Shown here: in pieces, positions 41,253 through 48,848 of the stretch
Position numbering within the stretch: the stretch's first letter is position 1
Layout of the letters: each line of letters starts with the position of its first letter
Assembly: GCF_014648435.1 (NCBI RefSeq)
Contig: NZ_BMRC01000008.1
Span: 186,001 to 250,000, forward strand
Reading direction: 5' to 3'
DNA: 64,000 nucleotides
Source of the DNA: Nonomuraea spiralis
GTDB lineage: Bacteria; Actinomycetota; Actinomycetes; Streptosporangiales; Streptosporangiaceae
Made by a program: the position numbers and the translations under genes
The notes under the pieces: model-generated
The model's database searches: none
Told to the model about the DNA's origin: nothing
The model's input: the letters and a program-made list of their open reading frames with translations, nothing else

Positions 41253-43067
41253 ATGTCTGCGAATAATCCCCCACCTGGCCAGGATCCTGAGCGCACCACG
41301 GCGTACCGAGGAGGCTGGGAGCAGCCGCAGGAGCCGCAGCAGCCGTACCCGCCGCAGCAGTCGTACCAGCAGCCCTACGGCCAGCAGGTCCCGCAGCCGG
41401 GCCAGGAGGCTTCGTACGGGCAGCAGCCGGCTTACAACCCCCAGGCCGCGTACGGACAGCAGCCCGCCTACGGCGCCCCGCACGGCGGGCAGCCCCAGCA
41501 GAATTGGCAGCAGCAGAGCTGGCCGCAACAGGACCAGTACGCTCAGCAGCAGCAACAGCAGGGTTGGCAGCAGCAGGACCAGTACGCCCAGCAGGGCTGG
41601 CAGCAGCAGGGCCCCGAGGGCTTCGGCCCGCCGCAACCGGCGAAGAAGGGCAGCCGCAAGGGCTGGCTGATCGCCGGCGCCGCCGCGCTCGCCGTGGTGT
41701 TGCTCGGCGGCGGCGCGGTGTGGGCCGTGGGCGCGATCGGCGGCGGCGGCACGCAGCCGAACGAGGTGCTGCCCGCGAACGCGATCGCCTACGCCCGCCT
41801 CGACCTCGACCCGGCCGCCAACCAGAAGCTGGCGCTGTTCCAGCTCGCCAGGAAGTTCACGGTCACCAAGGGCTCCTTCACCGGCGAGGACCCGCGCCAG
41901 GCCCTGTTCAACCTGGTCAACGAGAGCGGCGAGAAGAAGGTCGACTTCGCCAAGGACATCGACCCCTGGCTGGGCAGCCGGGTCGGCTTCGCCGCCGTGC
42001 CCTCCGGCAAGGCCGAGCCCGACATCGCGGTCGCCGTCCAGGTCAAGGACCAGGCACAGGCCAAGGCGGGCATCGCCAAGCTCATGGACGGCGACAAGTA
42101 CGGCATCGCCTTCCGTGAGGACTACGCGCTGCTGTCCTCGACCCAGGCGCTGGCCGACAAGTTCGCCAAGGGCGAGGCCACCCTCGCCGAGAACAGCGAG
42201 TTCACCGACGACATGAGCGCCGTCGGAGAGGAGGGCGTGCTGTCGTTCTGGGCGGACATGGGCGGGGTCGCGAAGCTCGCTCCCATCCCTGCCGAGCAGG
42301 CGGCCGGCATCGAGCCCATCAAGGACGCCCGGTTCGCCGGCGCGCTGCGCTTCGACAGCGCCTACGTCGAGCTGGCCGGCCAGGTCAGGGGCGCCAAGGG
42401 CCTGACGACCGGCGACCTCCAGGCCGCCGGGCTCGGCACGCTGCCCGCCACCACCGCCGGCGCCCTGTCGATCTCCGGCCTGGACCAGATGATCACCAAG
42501 CAGTGGTCCGAGATCCAGAAGTCGGCCACGGCCGGCGGCGGGGCCGAGGTCCAGCAGCTCTTCGAGCAGGCCAAGAGCAAGTTCGGCCTCGACCTGCCCG
42601 GCGACCTGGCCACCGTGCTCGGCAAGAACTTCATGGTCGCCCTGGACAGCCAGGGCCTGGACGCCGACCAGATCAAGGCCGGCGTGCGCGTCGCCACCGA
42701 CCCGGCCAAGGCCCAGGCGGTCGTCGACAAGATCGAGAAGGCGATGGCCGCCAGCGGCCAGCCCGCGCCGCAGATCGCCAAGGTCCCCGGTGACGGCGTC
42801 TTCACGGCGGCGACCAGCGAGGAGTACGCCAAGAAGCTGGCCGAGGAGGGCACGCTGGGCGACTCCGAGACGTTCCAGACCGCCATCCCGGACGCCGACG
42901 AGGCGACCTTCGCGCTCTTCGTGGACCTCGACAAGGTCGAGAAGCTCTACCTTCAGGGCCTGGAGGGCGACGACAAGGCCAACGCGCAGGTCCTGCGGGC
43001 CGTCGGCCTGAGCGGCAAGCAGAGCGACACCGAGGCGAACTTCTCGCTGCGGGTCCTGTTCAACTGA
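41253..43067 (+). CDS. DUF3352 membrane-anchored protein with Gln/Pro-rich N-terminus
   Basis: 604 residues from ATG 41253 (GTG 41250 also possible). Residues 1-130 are cytoplasmic and low in complexity, with many Gln, Pro, Tyr and Gly (PQQSYQQPYGQQ-like). One membrane segment lies at about 137-160. The remaining 440 residues are outside and match DUF3352: LPANAIAYARLDLDPAANQK, LGSRVGFAAVP, GVLSFWADMGG and FALFVDLDKVEKL. Function is unknown; the layout suggests an envelope protein whose disordered tail binds cytoplasmic partners. A strong terminator follows. Confidence 0.88.
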   Translation: MSANNPPPGQDPERTTAYRGGWEQPQEPQQPYPPQQSYQQPYGQQVPQPGQEASYGQQPAYNPQAAYGQQPAYGAPHGGQPQQNWQQQSWPQQDQYAQQQQQQGWQQQDQYAQQGWQQQGPEGFGPPQPAKKGSRKGWLIAGAAALAVVLLGGGAVWAVGAIGGGGTQPNEVLPANAIAYARLDLDPAANQKLALFQLARKFTVTKGSFTGEDPRQALFNLVNESGEKKVDFAKDIDPWLGSRVGFAAVPSGKAEPDIAVAVQVKDQAQAKAGIAKLMDGDKYGIAFREDYALLSSTQALADKFAKGEATLAENSEFTDDMSAVGEEGVLSFWADMGGVAKLAPIPAEQAAGIEPIKDARFAGALRFDSAYVELAGQVRGAKGLTTGDLQAAGLGTLPATTAGALSISGLDQMITKQWSEIQKSATAGGGAEVQQLFEQAKSKFGLDLPGDLATVLGKNFMVALDSQGLDADQIKAGVRVATDPAKAQAVVDKIEKAMAASGQPAPQIAKVPGDGVFTAATSEEYAKKLAEEGTLGDSETFQTAIPDADEATFALFVDLDKVEKLYLQGLEGDDKANAQVLRAVGLSGKQSDTEANFSLRVLFN

Positions 43068-43071
43068 CCGG

Positions 43072-43114
43072 AACGCGGAAGGGGCGGCCGGACTGGCCGC
43101 CCCTTCCGCGTTTT
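43072..43114. terminator. Strong terminator between convergent DUF3352 and cysM
   Basis: An 18-bp perfect stem (43072-43089 with 43095-43112) has a 5-nt loop and is followed by TTTT. The matching A residues on the other side let it serve both strands. Confidence 0.92.
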
Positions 43115-43120
43115 CGGCTC

Positions 43121-44068
43121 CTAAGCCCAGAGCTGCCCTTCAAGGCGCTCCTCGGCCTCCTCCAGAGTGCCCTCGTACGCGCCCGTGGACAGGTACTTCC
43201 AGCCGCCGTCGGCCACCACGAAGACGACGTCGGCCCGCTCGCCGTCCTTGACCGCCTTCCTGGCCACGCCCAGCGCGGCGTGCAGCGCGGCGCCGGTCGA
43301 GACCCCGGCGAAGATTCCCTCCGCCGCCAGCAGCTCGCGGGTACGCCGCAGCGCGTCGGCCGAGCCGACGGAGAAGCGGGTGGTCAGCACGGACTCGTCG
43401 TAGAGCTCGGGGATGAAGCCCTCGTCGACGTTGCGCAGGCCGTAGACCAGCTCGCCGTAGCGCGGCTCGGCGGCGACGATCCGCACGCCGGGCACGTGCT
43501 CGCGCAGGAACCGGCCGACGCCCATGAGCGTGCCGGTGGTGCCGAGCCCGGCCACGAAGTGGGTGACCGTGGGCAGGTCCGCCAGGATCTCCGGGCCGGT
43601 GGTCTCGTAGTGGGAACGCCAGTTGGCCGGGTTTCCGTACTGGTACAGCATCACCCAGGACGGGTTGTCGGCCGCCAGGCCCTTGGCCACGCGCACGGCC
43701 TCGTTGGAGCCGCCCGCGGCGGGCGAGGAGATGATCTCCGCGCCCCACATGCGCAGGAGCTGGCGGCGTTCCTCGGAGGTGTTCTCCGGCATCACGCAGA
43801 TCAGCTTGTAGCCCTTCAGCTTGGCCGACATCGCGAGGGAGATGCCGGTGTTGCCGCTGGTGGGCTCCAGGATCGTGCAGCCGGGAGTGAGCAGGCCGTC
43901 CTTCTCGGCCTGCTCGATCATCCACAACGCCGGCCTGTCCTTGATCGACCCGGTCGGGTTGCGGTCCTCGAGCTTGGCCCAGACGCGCACCTCGGGCGAG
44001 GGCGACAGCCGGGGCAGCCCGACGAGCGGCGTGCGCCCGACCGAGTCGATCAGCGAGTCGAACCGCAT
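43121..44068 (-). CDS. cysM: Cysteine synthase, CysO-thiocarboxylate-dependent type
   Basis: 315 residues from ATG 44068. A PLP enzyme with cofactor Lys43 in NPTGSIKDRPA, the phosphate loop in GLGTTGTLMG and the substrate loop PTSGNTGISLAMSA. The C-terminus ends EGQLWA, as in the M. tuberculosis CysM that uses CysO-thiocarboxylate and O-phosphoserine. It starts 1 bp after cysO, and mec lies upstream, completing the known CysO pathway. Sulfide-dependent CysK-type activity is less likely given the neighbours. Confidence 0.94.
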   Translation of the reverse strand: MRFDSLIDSVGRTPLVGLPRLSPSPEVRVWAKLEDRNPTGSIKDRPALWMIEQAEKDGLLTPGCTILEPTSGNTGISLAMSAKLKGYKLICVMPENTSEERRQLLRMWGAEIISSPAAGGSNEAVRVAKGLAADNPSWVMLYQYGNPANWRSHYETTGPEILADLPTVTHFVAGLGTTGTLMGVGRFLREHVPGVRIVAAEPRYGELVYGLRNVDEGFIPELYDESVLTTRFSVGSADALRRTRELLAAEGIFAGVSTGAALHAALGVARKAVKDGERADVVFVVADGGWKYLSTGAYEGTLEEAEERLEGQLWA

Positions 44069-44069
44069 G

Positions 44070-44342
44070 TCACCCGCCGGCGACGGCGGGCAGCACGGTC
44101 ACCGTGTCGCCGTCGGACACCGGCGTGCCGAGGCCGCCGAGGAAGCGCACGTCCTCGTCGTTGAGGTAGACGTTGACGAAGCGGCGCAGGCTGCCCTGGT
44201 CGATCAGGCGGTCCTTGATGCCGGGGTGGCGGGACTCCAGGTTGCTGATCAGCTCGTCGAGGGTGGCGCCCTCGGCGTCGACGGCCTTGGCGCCGTCGGT
44301 GTAGTTGCGCAGGATGGTGGGAATGCGAACCTCGATGGCCAT
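44070..44342 (-). CDS. cysO: Sulfur carrier protein CysO (ThiS/MoaD family)
   Basis: 90 residues from ATG 44342, with AGAGGAG 9 nt upstream. Ubiquitin-like beta-grasp fold ending in Gly-Gly (AVAGG), the site that becomes a thiocarboxylate. In the M. tuberculosis pathway it donates sulfur to CysM, giving a CysO-cysteine adduct that Mec cuts. The 72 bp before the start are noncoding and could hold an attenuator stem. Confidence 0.95.
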   Translation of the reverse strand: MAIEVRIPTILRNYTDGAKAVDAEGATLDELISNLESRHPGIKDRLIDQGSLRRFVNVYLNDEDVRFLGGLGTPVSDGDTVTVLPAVAGG

Positions 44343-44414
44343 CGCGGTCAGTCTCCTCTGTTCTGGTCGTCGTCCCCTCGGCGGCAACACCGGGGGATGG
44401 GTGCGGATTCCAGA

Positions 44415-44486
44415 TCAGCGACAGTCGTAGACGACGACGGCCGGGGTGTGCGCGAAGAGGTAGCTCTGCACCGGCCGGACCATCAT
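44415..44486 (-). CDS. 23-codon ORF between mec and cysO (candidate leader peptide)
   Basis: ATG 44486 overlaps the mec stop as ATGA, and a second ATG follows at once. The peptide is MMVRPVQSYLFAHTPAVVVYDCR, given as two parts: MMVRPVQSYLFA and HTPAVVVYDCR. It ends with Asp-Cys-Arg before the stop. No separate ribosome-binding site is seen, so translation would be coupled to mec. A Cys codon near the end of a tiny ORF in front of cysteine-synthesis genes suggests an attenuation leader that senses Cys-tRNA. This is an inference from position. Confidence 0.4.
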   Translation of the reverse strand: MMVRPVQSYLFAHTPAVVVYDCR

Positions 44487-44884
44487 GGGAGGAATCTTAC
44501 CTCTTCCTCCTCGATCACCCCGTCGAGGATCCGGTACGAGCGGAACTCGACGTCGTCCGCGTCCTTGGTCGAGACCAGGACGTAGTGGGCCTGCGGCTCG
44601 GAGGCGTAGGACACGTCGGTGCGCGACGGGTACGCCTCGGTGGCGGTGTGGGAGTGGTAGATCACGACCGGCTCCTCGTCGCGGTCGTCCATCTCCCGCC
44701 AGACGCGGAACTGCTCCATCGAGTCGAAGCGGTAGAAGGTCGGCGAACGCTCGGCGTTCTCCATGGGGATGAACCGTTCGGGAACTCCGTTCCTCCCCGC
44801 GATCACGCCGCACGCCTCGTCCGGGTGGTCGGCCCGCGCGTGGGCGACGATCTTGTCCACCAGTTCTTGAGAGATCGTGAGCAT
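44483..44884 (-). CDS. mec: CysO-cysteine isopeptidase Mec (JAMM/MPN metalloprotease)
   Basis: 133 residues from ATG 44884. The JAMM zinc site is complete: Glu23 in DEACGVI, His77 and His79 in YHSHT, Ser87 and Asp90 in SRTDVSYA. In M. tuberculosis Mec+ (Rv1334) releases cysteine from the CysO-cysteine adduct. Mycobacteria have a further peptidase gene (Rv1333) between the DUF2017 gene and mec; it is absent here. Confidence 0.94.
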   Translation of the reverse strand: MLTISQELVDKIVAHARADHPDEACGVIAGRNGVPERFIPMENAERSPTFYRFDSMEQFRVWREMDDRDEEPVVIYHSHTATEAYPSRTDVSYASEPQAHYVLVSTKDADDVEFRSYRILDGVIEEEEVRFLP

Positions 44885-44894
44885 GCCCCGGAAG

Positions 44895-45419
44895 CTACCA
44901 GAGGGCCCGGACCAGGCTGTCTTGGAGGTAGGTCAGCCAGTCGTAGGTGACGTAGGCCGGGTAGCGGGGGTCGTCCTCGGACATCGTCGCGATCTCGTCG
45001 TGGATCTCCTCGGTCACGTCGAGCTTGGTGCCGAGCGTCAGGCGTACGTCGTTGAGCGAGCGCAGCCACGACTGGGCCTGCTCGGGCGTCAGCTCGGCAC
45101 GGCCCGAGCGCGCGGTGTCCAGGACGGTCTGGGCGTCGGCACGCTTGCCGTCGCGCAGCGTGGCCTCGGTGTAGCGGCGGAACTCCGAGGCTTCCTGCTC
45201 GTCCTCGTACGCCGAGGGGAACAGCCGGGCCAGCACCGGATCGGTCGGAGCCTGGGCCGCCCCGATGCCGAGCGCCCGCTCCAGCGGGTCGTCGCTCGTC
45301 TCCCCCGGCGTCACCAGGCCGAGCAACATCGAGACCAGCGAGCGCAACAACGAGACCTCCGCGGCCTCGAACCGCGCGATGACCGAGCCCTTGTGCCCGG
45401 CCGAGAATCCCGAACTCAC
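44895..45419 (-). CDS. DUF2017 protein
   Basis: 174 residues from GTG 45419, with GAGG upstream. Helix-rich: FEAAEVSLLRSLVSMLL, RALGI, DPVLARLFPSAYEDEQEASEFRRYTE, LNDVRLTLGTKLDV. It follows clpS by 10 bp, as in M. tuberculosis (Rv1332 after Rv1331). The family has no known function, but conserved linkage to ClpS points to protein turnover. Confidence 0.93.
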   Translation of the reverse strand: MSSGFSAGHKGSVIARFEAAEVSLLRSLVSMLLGLVTPGETSDDPLERALGIGAAQAPTDPVLARLFPSAYEDEQEASEFRRYTEATLRDGKRADAQTVLDTARSGRAELTPEQAQSWLRSLNDVRLTLGTKLDVTEEIHDEIATMSEDDPRYPAYVTYDWLTYLQDSLVRALW

Positions 45420-45429
45420 CGCCGCCGCC

Positions 45430-45723
45430 TCACTTGACCGAATCCGGCTGGACCGTCGCCCACAGGCCGTAGGAGTGGAGAATCTGCACATCGCGTTCCA
45501 TCTCTTCGCGCGTGCCACTGGACACGACCGCCTTGCCCTTGTGGTGCACGTCCATCATGAGTTTCTCGGCCTTCTCCTTGCTGTAGCCGAAGACGGTTTG
45601 GAAGACGTAAGTCACGTAGGACATGAGGTTGACCGGGTCGTTCCAGACGATGGTCACCCATGGCAAATCGGGCCGGACGTCCGATGACGGACGCTCGACG
45701 GTGATTGGAGCGGTGCTACCCAC
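45430..45723 (-). CDS. clpS: ATP-dependent Clp protease adaptor ClpS
   Basis: 97 residues from GTG 45723. ClpS hands N-end-rule substrates to ClpC/ClpA with ClpP. The substrate-binding pocket motif is VWNDPVNLMSYVTYVFQ, and VHHKGKAVV is the conserved middle. The N-terminal tail of about 20 residues, which contacts the Clp ATPase, is present. It is divergent from pncB with a 46-bp gap, so both promoters are short or leaderless. Confidence 0.96.
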   Translation of the reverse strand: MGSTAPITVERPSSDVRPDLPWVTIVWNDPVNLMSYVTYVFQTVFGYSKEKAEKLMMDVHHKGKAVVSSGTREEMERDVQILHSYGLWATVQPDSVK

Positions 45724-45769
45724 ATCCCCGAGTCTGCCCTATCTGGGTCGTAGTCTTCGAGTCGTGAGA

Positions 45770-47053
45770 ATGACCATGAGCACTGCGTTGCTCACAGATC
45801 ACTATGAGCTGACGATGCTCCAGGCGGCGCTGCGCAGCGGTGCCGCGCACCGGCGCGCGGTCTTCGAGGTGTTCGCCCGGCACCTGCCCGGCGGCCGCCG
45901 CTACGGCGTCGTGGCCGGTACCGGCCGCGTCCTGGACGAGCTCGAACGCTTCCGTTTCGGTGACGAAGAACTCACCTTTCTCCGCGAGCAAGAGGTGGTC
46001 GACGAATCGACTCTGGCGTTTCTCGCCGATTACCGGTTTTCCGGGAACGTCTACGGCTACCGCGAGGGTGACCTCTACTTCCCCGCCTCCCCGATCATGA
46101 TCGTGGAGGGCACCTTCGCCGAGGCCGTGCTGCTGGAGACGCTGACGCTGTCGATCCTCAACCACGACTGCGCCATCGCCTCGGCCGCCTCCCGCATGTC
46201 CAACGCCGCGGGGAAACGTCCGCTCATCGAGATGGGCTCGCGGCGCACGCACGAGTACGCCGCGCCGGCCGCCGCCCGCGCCGCCTACATCGCCGGGTTC
46301 GCCTCCACCTCCAACCTCATGGCCGGCCGCCTGTACGGGGTCCCCACGGCGGGCACCGCCGCGCACGCGTTCACGCTGCTGCACGACTCCGAGCGGGACG
46401 CGTTCGAGGCCCAGATCGCCACCCTCGGCGCGGGGACGACGCTGCTGGTGGACACGTACGACGTGGAGCAGGCGGTGCGCACGGCGGTCGGGCTGGCCGG
46501 CAACAAGCTGGGCGCCGTCCGCATCGACTCCGGCGACCTGGCCGCCGCCGCGCAGGAGGTCCGCGAGCTGCTCGACTCGCTCGGCGCCTTCGACACCCGC
46601 ATCGTGGTCACCTCCGACCTCGACGAGTACGCCATCGCCGCGCTCGCCGCCGCCCCCGTGGACGGCTACGGCGTCGGTACCTCCCTCGTGACCGGCTCCG
46701 GCGTCCCCACGGCGGCCCTGGTCTACAAGCTGGTGGCGCGGGAGACGGCGACGGGCCGGCTGGAGGCCGTGGCCAAACGCTCGGTCGGCAAGCCGTCGCG
46801 CGGGGGGCGCAAGGAGGCGTACCGGCTGCTCGACCCCCATGGGCACGTGGAGACCGAGCTGATCACCACCGGCGGCATCGTCCCCGAGGGCGGCATCCCC
46901 CTGCTGCACGAGCTGGTGCGCGACGGCGAGGTGATCGGCCGGGAGCCCCTGTCCGCCGCCCGCGACCGCCACGCCGAGGTCATCGCACTGCTCCCCCAGG
47001 AGGCGCTGCACCTCGGAAGGGGGTACGCGGCGATCCCCACGGAGTTCGCCTGA
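45770..47053 (+). CDS. pncB: Nicotinate phosphoribosyltransferase
   Basis: 427 residues from ATG 45770; GTG 45764 and ATG 45776 are in frame. TAGTCT at 45751-45756 shortly upstream suggests a leaderless message starting near 45764. The enzyme adds PRPP-derived ribose phosphate to nicotinate in NAD salvage. Motifs: LLTDHYELTMLQAAL, GSRRTHEY, GTAAHAFTLLHDSE, VRIDSGDLAAAA and GYGVGTSLVTG. Nicotinamidase follows by 14 bp, so the pair feeds nicotinamide to NAD. Confidence 0.96.
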   Translation: MTMSTALLTDHYELTMLQAALRSGAAHRRAVFEVFARHLPGGRRYGVVAGTGRVLDELERFRFGDEELTFLREQEVVDESTLAFLADYRFSGNVYGYREGDLYFPASPIMIVEGTFAEAVLLETLTLSILNHDCAIASAASRMSNAAGKRPLIEMGSRRTHEYAAPAAARAAYIAGFASTSNLMAGRLYGVPTAGTAAHAFTLLHDSERDAFEAQIATLGAGTTLLVDTYDVEQAVRTAVGLAGNKLGAVRIDSGDLAAAAQEVRELLDSLGAFDTRIVVTSDLDEYAIAALAAAPVDGYGVGTSLVTGSGVPTAALVYKLVARETATGRLEAVAKRSVGKPSRGGRKEAYRLLDPHGHVETELITTGGIVPEGGIPLLHELVRDGEVIGREPLSAARDRHAEVIALLPQEALHLGRGYAAIPTEFA

Positions 47054-47067
47054 CGTATCGTGCTCTT

Positions 47068-47637
47068 ATGGGCACCGCGCTGATCATCATCGATGTGCAG
47101 AACGACTTCTGCGAAGGTGGAAGCCTGCCCGTCGCGGGCGGCTCCGAGGTCGCGGCGGCGATCACCCGCCACCTGAGCGACCACGGCTACGACCACGTCG
47201 TGGCCACCCGTGACTACCACGTCGACCCCGGCGACCACTTCTCGGCCGACCCCGACTTCGCCACGACCTGGCCCGCCCACTGCGTGGCCGGCACCCCCGG
47301 CGCCGACTTCCACCCCTCCTTCGACGTGTCGGAGGTGGAGGAGGTCTTCAGCAAGGGCGCTCACGCGGCCGCGTACAGCGGTTTCCAGGGCGCCTCGGGC
47401 GACGGCGCCCCGCTGGCCGAATGGCTGGCCGAGCGCGGGGTGAACGAGGTCGACGTGGTGGGCATCGCCACCGACCACTGCGTACGCGCGACCGCGCTCG
47501 ACGCGGTGGCCAACGGGCTGGCCGTGCGCGTGCTGCTCGACCTGACCGCGGGCGTCGACCGGACGACCACCGAGTCGGCCATGGCCCAGATGGAGGCCGC
47601 CGGCGTCACACTGAAGGGCGCTCCCAAGGAAGGCTGA
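47068..47637 (+). CDS. pncA: Nicotinamidase
   Basis: 189 residues from ATG 47068. The catalytic triad is Asp9 (IIDVQNDF), Lys96 (VFSKG) and Cys138 (ATDHCVRAT). Metal ligands are in TRDYHVDPGDHF. It converts nicotinamide to nicotinate, the substrate of the enzyme encoded just upstream; it would also activate pyrazinamide. Confidence 0.96.
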   Translation: MGTALIIIDVQNDFCEGGSLPVAGGSEVAAAITRHLSDHGYDHVVATRDYHVDPGDHFSADPDFATTWPAHCVAGTPGADFHPSFDVSEVEEVFSKGAHAAAYSGFQGASGDGAPLAEWLAERGVNEVDVVGIATDHCVRATALDAVANGLAVRVLLDLTAGVDRTTTESAMAQMEAAGVTLKGAPKEG

Positions 47638-47806
47638 CCCGGCCCCGGCACGACGGGCGCCGGGCGGCTTCGCCATGCCCACAATGATCACGCACGGTAC
47701 ACAGTGCGCAACCCTGTGGTCATGTGATATTCAAGGATGACCTAACCTCTCCGCAGCCGAAGTAGTACGTAGAGTCATATCTCTTCATTCTCGTGCGAGG
47801 TTACTC

Positions 47807-48319
47807 ATGCTTGCCATCTCCCTGGGCGTCGCCTGGCTGCTCCTCGCCCCTCTCGCCCTCTGGGTGCTCGTCAAGGGTCGTCCGGGGGCGCGGGTGGGGG
47901 CCGTCGTGACGCTGGTGCTGCTGGAGGGCGCGACGATCGCGATGGGCCAGGCCATACGTCCCGATCACGGTCCCGTGGTCGTGGCCCACGACATGCCGCC
48001 GGCGCCCGCGCTGCCCGCCTGCGACGAGCGTACGCCGATCCCCCAGTGGGCCACGGTCGGCCGGCAGCTGGTGTTGTCGTGGTCGGCCGCGCCGCGCGAG
48101 TGCGCGACGGCCAAGGTGATCTCGCGTACCGAGGGCCGCAGGCTGCTGGTGTGGGTGCACGAGGGCCCGCTGAGCGGCGACCACGAGGGCGTGCGCACCC
48201 TTCCCGTACGTGTGAAGGGCGGACGGGCCGCGCTGACGGTCCCGCTGCCGGCCGGCAGGCGCTACATCCCGGTCGACGGGCGCTCGGGCAAGAGGATCCC
48301 GGCCCCCGCGAGCCTCTAG
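47807..48319 (+). CDS. Hypothetical membrane protein
   Basis: 170 residues from ATG 47807, with GAGG 6 nt upstream. Two hydrophobic segments (about 3-22 and 30-48) are followed by a soluble part with two Cys (PACDERT, RECATAKV) and a strand-rich end. The layout suggests an outside-facing domain with one disulfide. I recognise no family. Its end overlaps the convergent STAS gene by 4 bp. Confidence 0.7.
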   Translation: MLAISLGVAWLLLAPLALWVLVKGRPGARVGAVVTLVLLEGATIAMGQAIRPDHGPVVVAHDMPPAPALPACDERTPIPQWATVGRQLVLSWSAAPRECATAKVISRTEGRRLLVWVHEGPLSGDHEGVRTLPVRVKGGRAALTVPLPAGRRYIPVDGRSGKRIPAPASL

Positions 48320-48693
48320 AGTGTGGCCACCGCCAGCCGCAGGGCGTCGTCGAACCTGGCGAACACCTCGAACGCGTGCCGCAGCCCGGTGATCGACAAC
48401 ACCCGCGCCATCACCCCGTGCACCCCGCCGAGCAGCAGCCTGGTGCCCCTCGACTCGCACCGCTGCATGACCTCGACGAGCTCGTTCAGGCCCATCGAGT
48501 CGCAGAAGGCGACCTCGCCGAGATCCAGGATCAGGAACGGCTTGGCGGGCAGCTCCCAGATGTGGTGCATGTGCTCCCGGAGCACCGGAAGCGCGTAGAC
48601 GTCGAGCTCCCCTTCGAGCCGGATGATGATGGCGTTTCGGGAGAGGCCGGACGAGACGGTGAGGGTCGACGTTCCAGGGGCCTCAGACGACAT
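48316..48693 (-). CDS. STAS-domain anti-sigma-factor antagonist
   Basis: 125 residues from ATG 48693. The STAS fold is clear: IIIRLEGELDVYALPVLREHM, LILDLGEVAFCDSMGLNEL and a C-terminal helix. Ser66 in FCDSMGL is the position phosphorylated by cognate anti-sigma kinases. No kinase or sigma gene is adjacent, so its partner is elsewhere. It probably takes part in partner switching for stress or development. Confidence 0.92.
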   Translation of the reverse strand: MSSEAPGTSTLTVSSGLSRNAIIIRLEGELDVYALPVLREHMHHIWELPAKPFLILDLGEVAFCDSMGLNELVEVMQRCESRGTRLLLGGVHGVMARVLSITGLRHAFEVFARFDDALRLAVATL

Positions 48694-48808
48694 GGGCTAG
48701 ATCCTTCTGCTGATCCCGAGACAGCCAAGAGGGTTCTTGCCGTTCTGGCTGAGGTTCTAACGGAAGGTCACTGCTCTGTGTCCAAATGCGCAGGGTCCCC
48801 CTGCGGGT

Positions 48809-48841
48809 CCCTTCGCCGGCCCGAGGCGGGCCGGCGAGGGG
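48809..48841 (-). terminator. Hairpin after the helicase gene
   Basis: CGCCGGCCC (48814-48822) and GGGCCGGCG (48828-48836) form a perfect 9-bp stem, extended by weaker flanking pairs. It lies just past the helicase stop (48849). There is no T-run. Confidence 0.6.
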
Positions 48842-48848
48842 GGCGCGG

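Noticed and set aside
43121..44068. Calling the gene cysK
   Set aside because: The C-terminal EGQLWA end and the cysO/mec neighbours point to the CysO-dependent CysM type.
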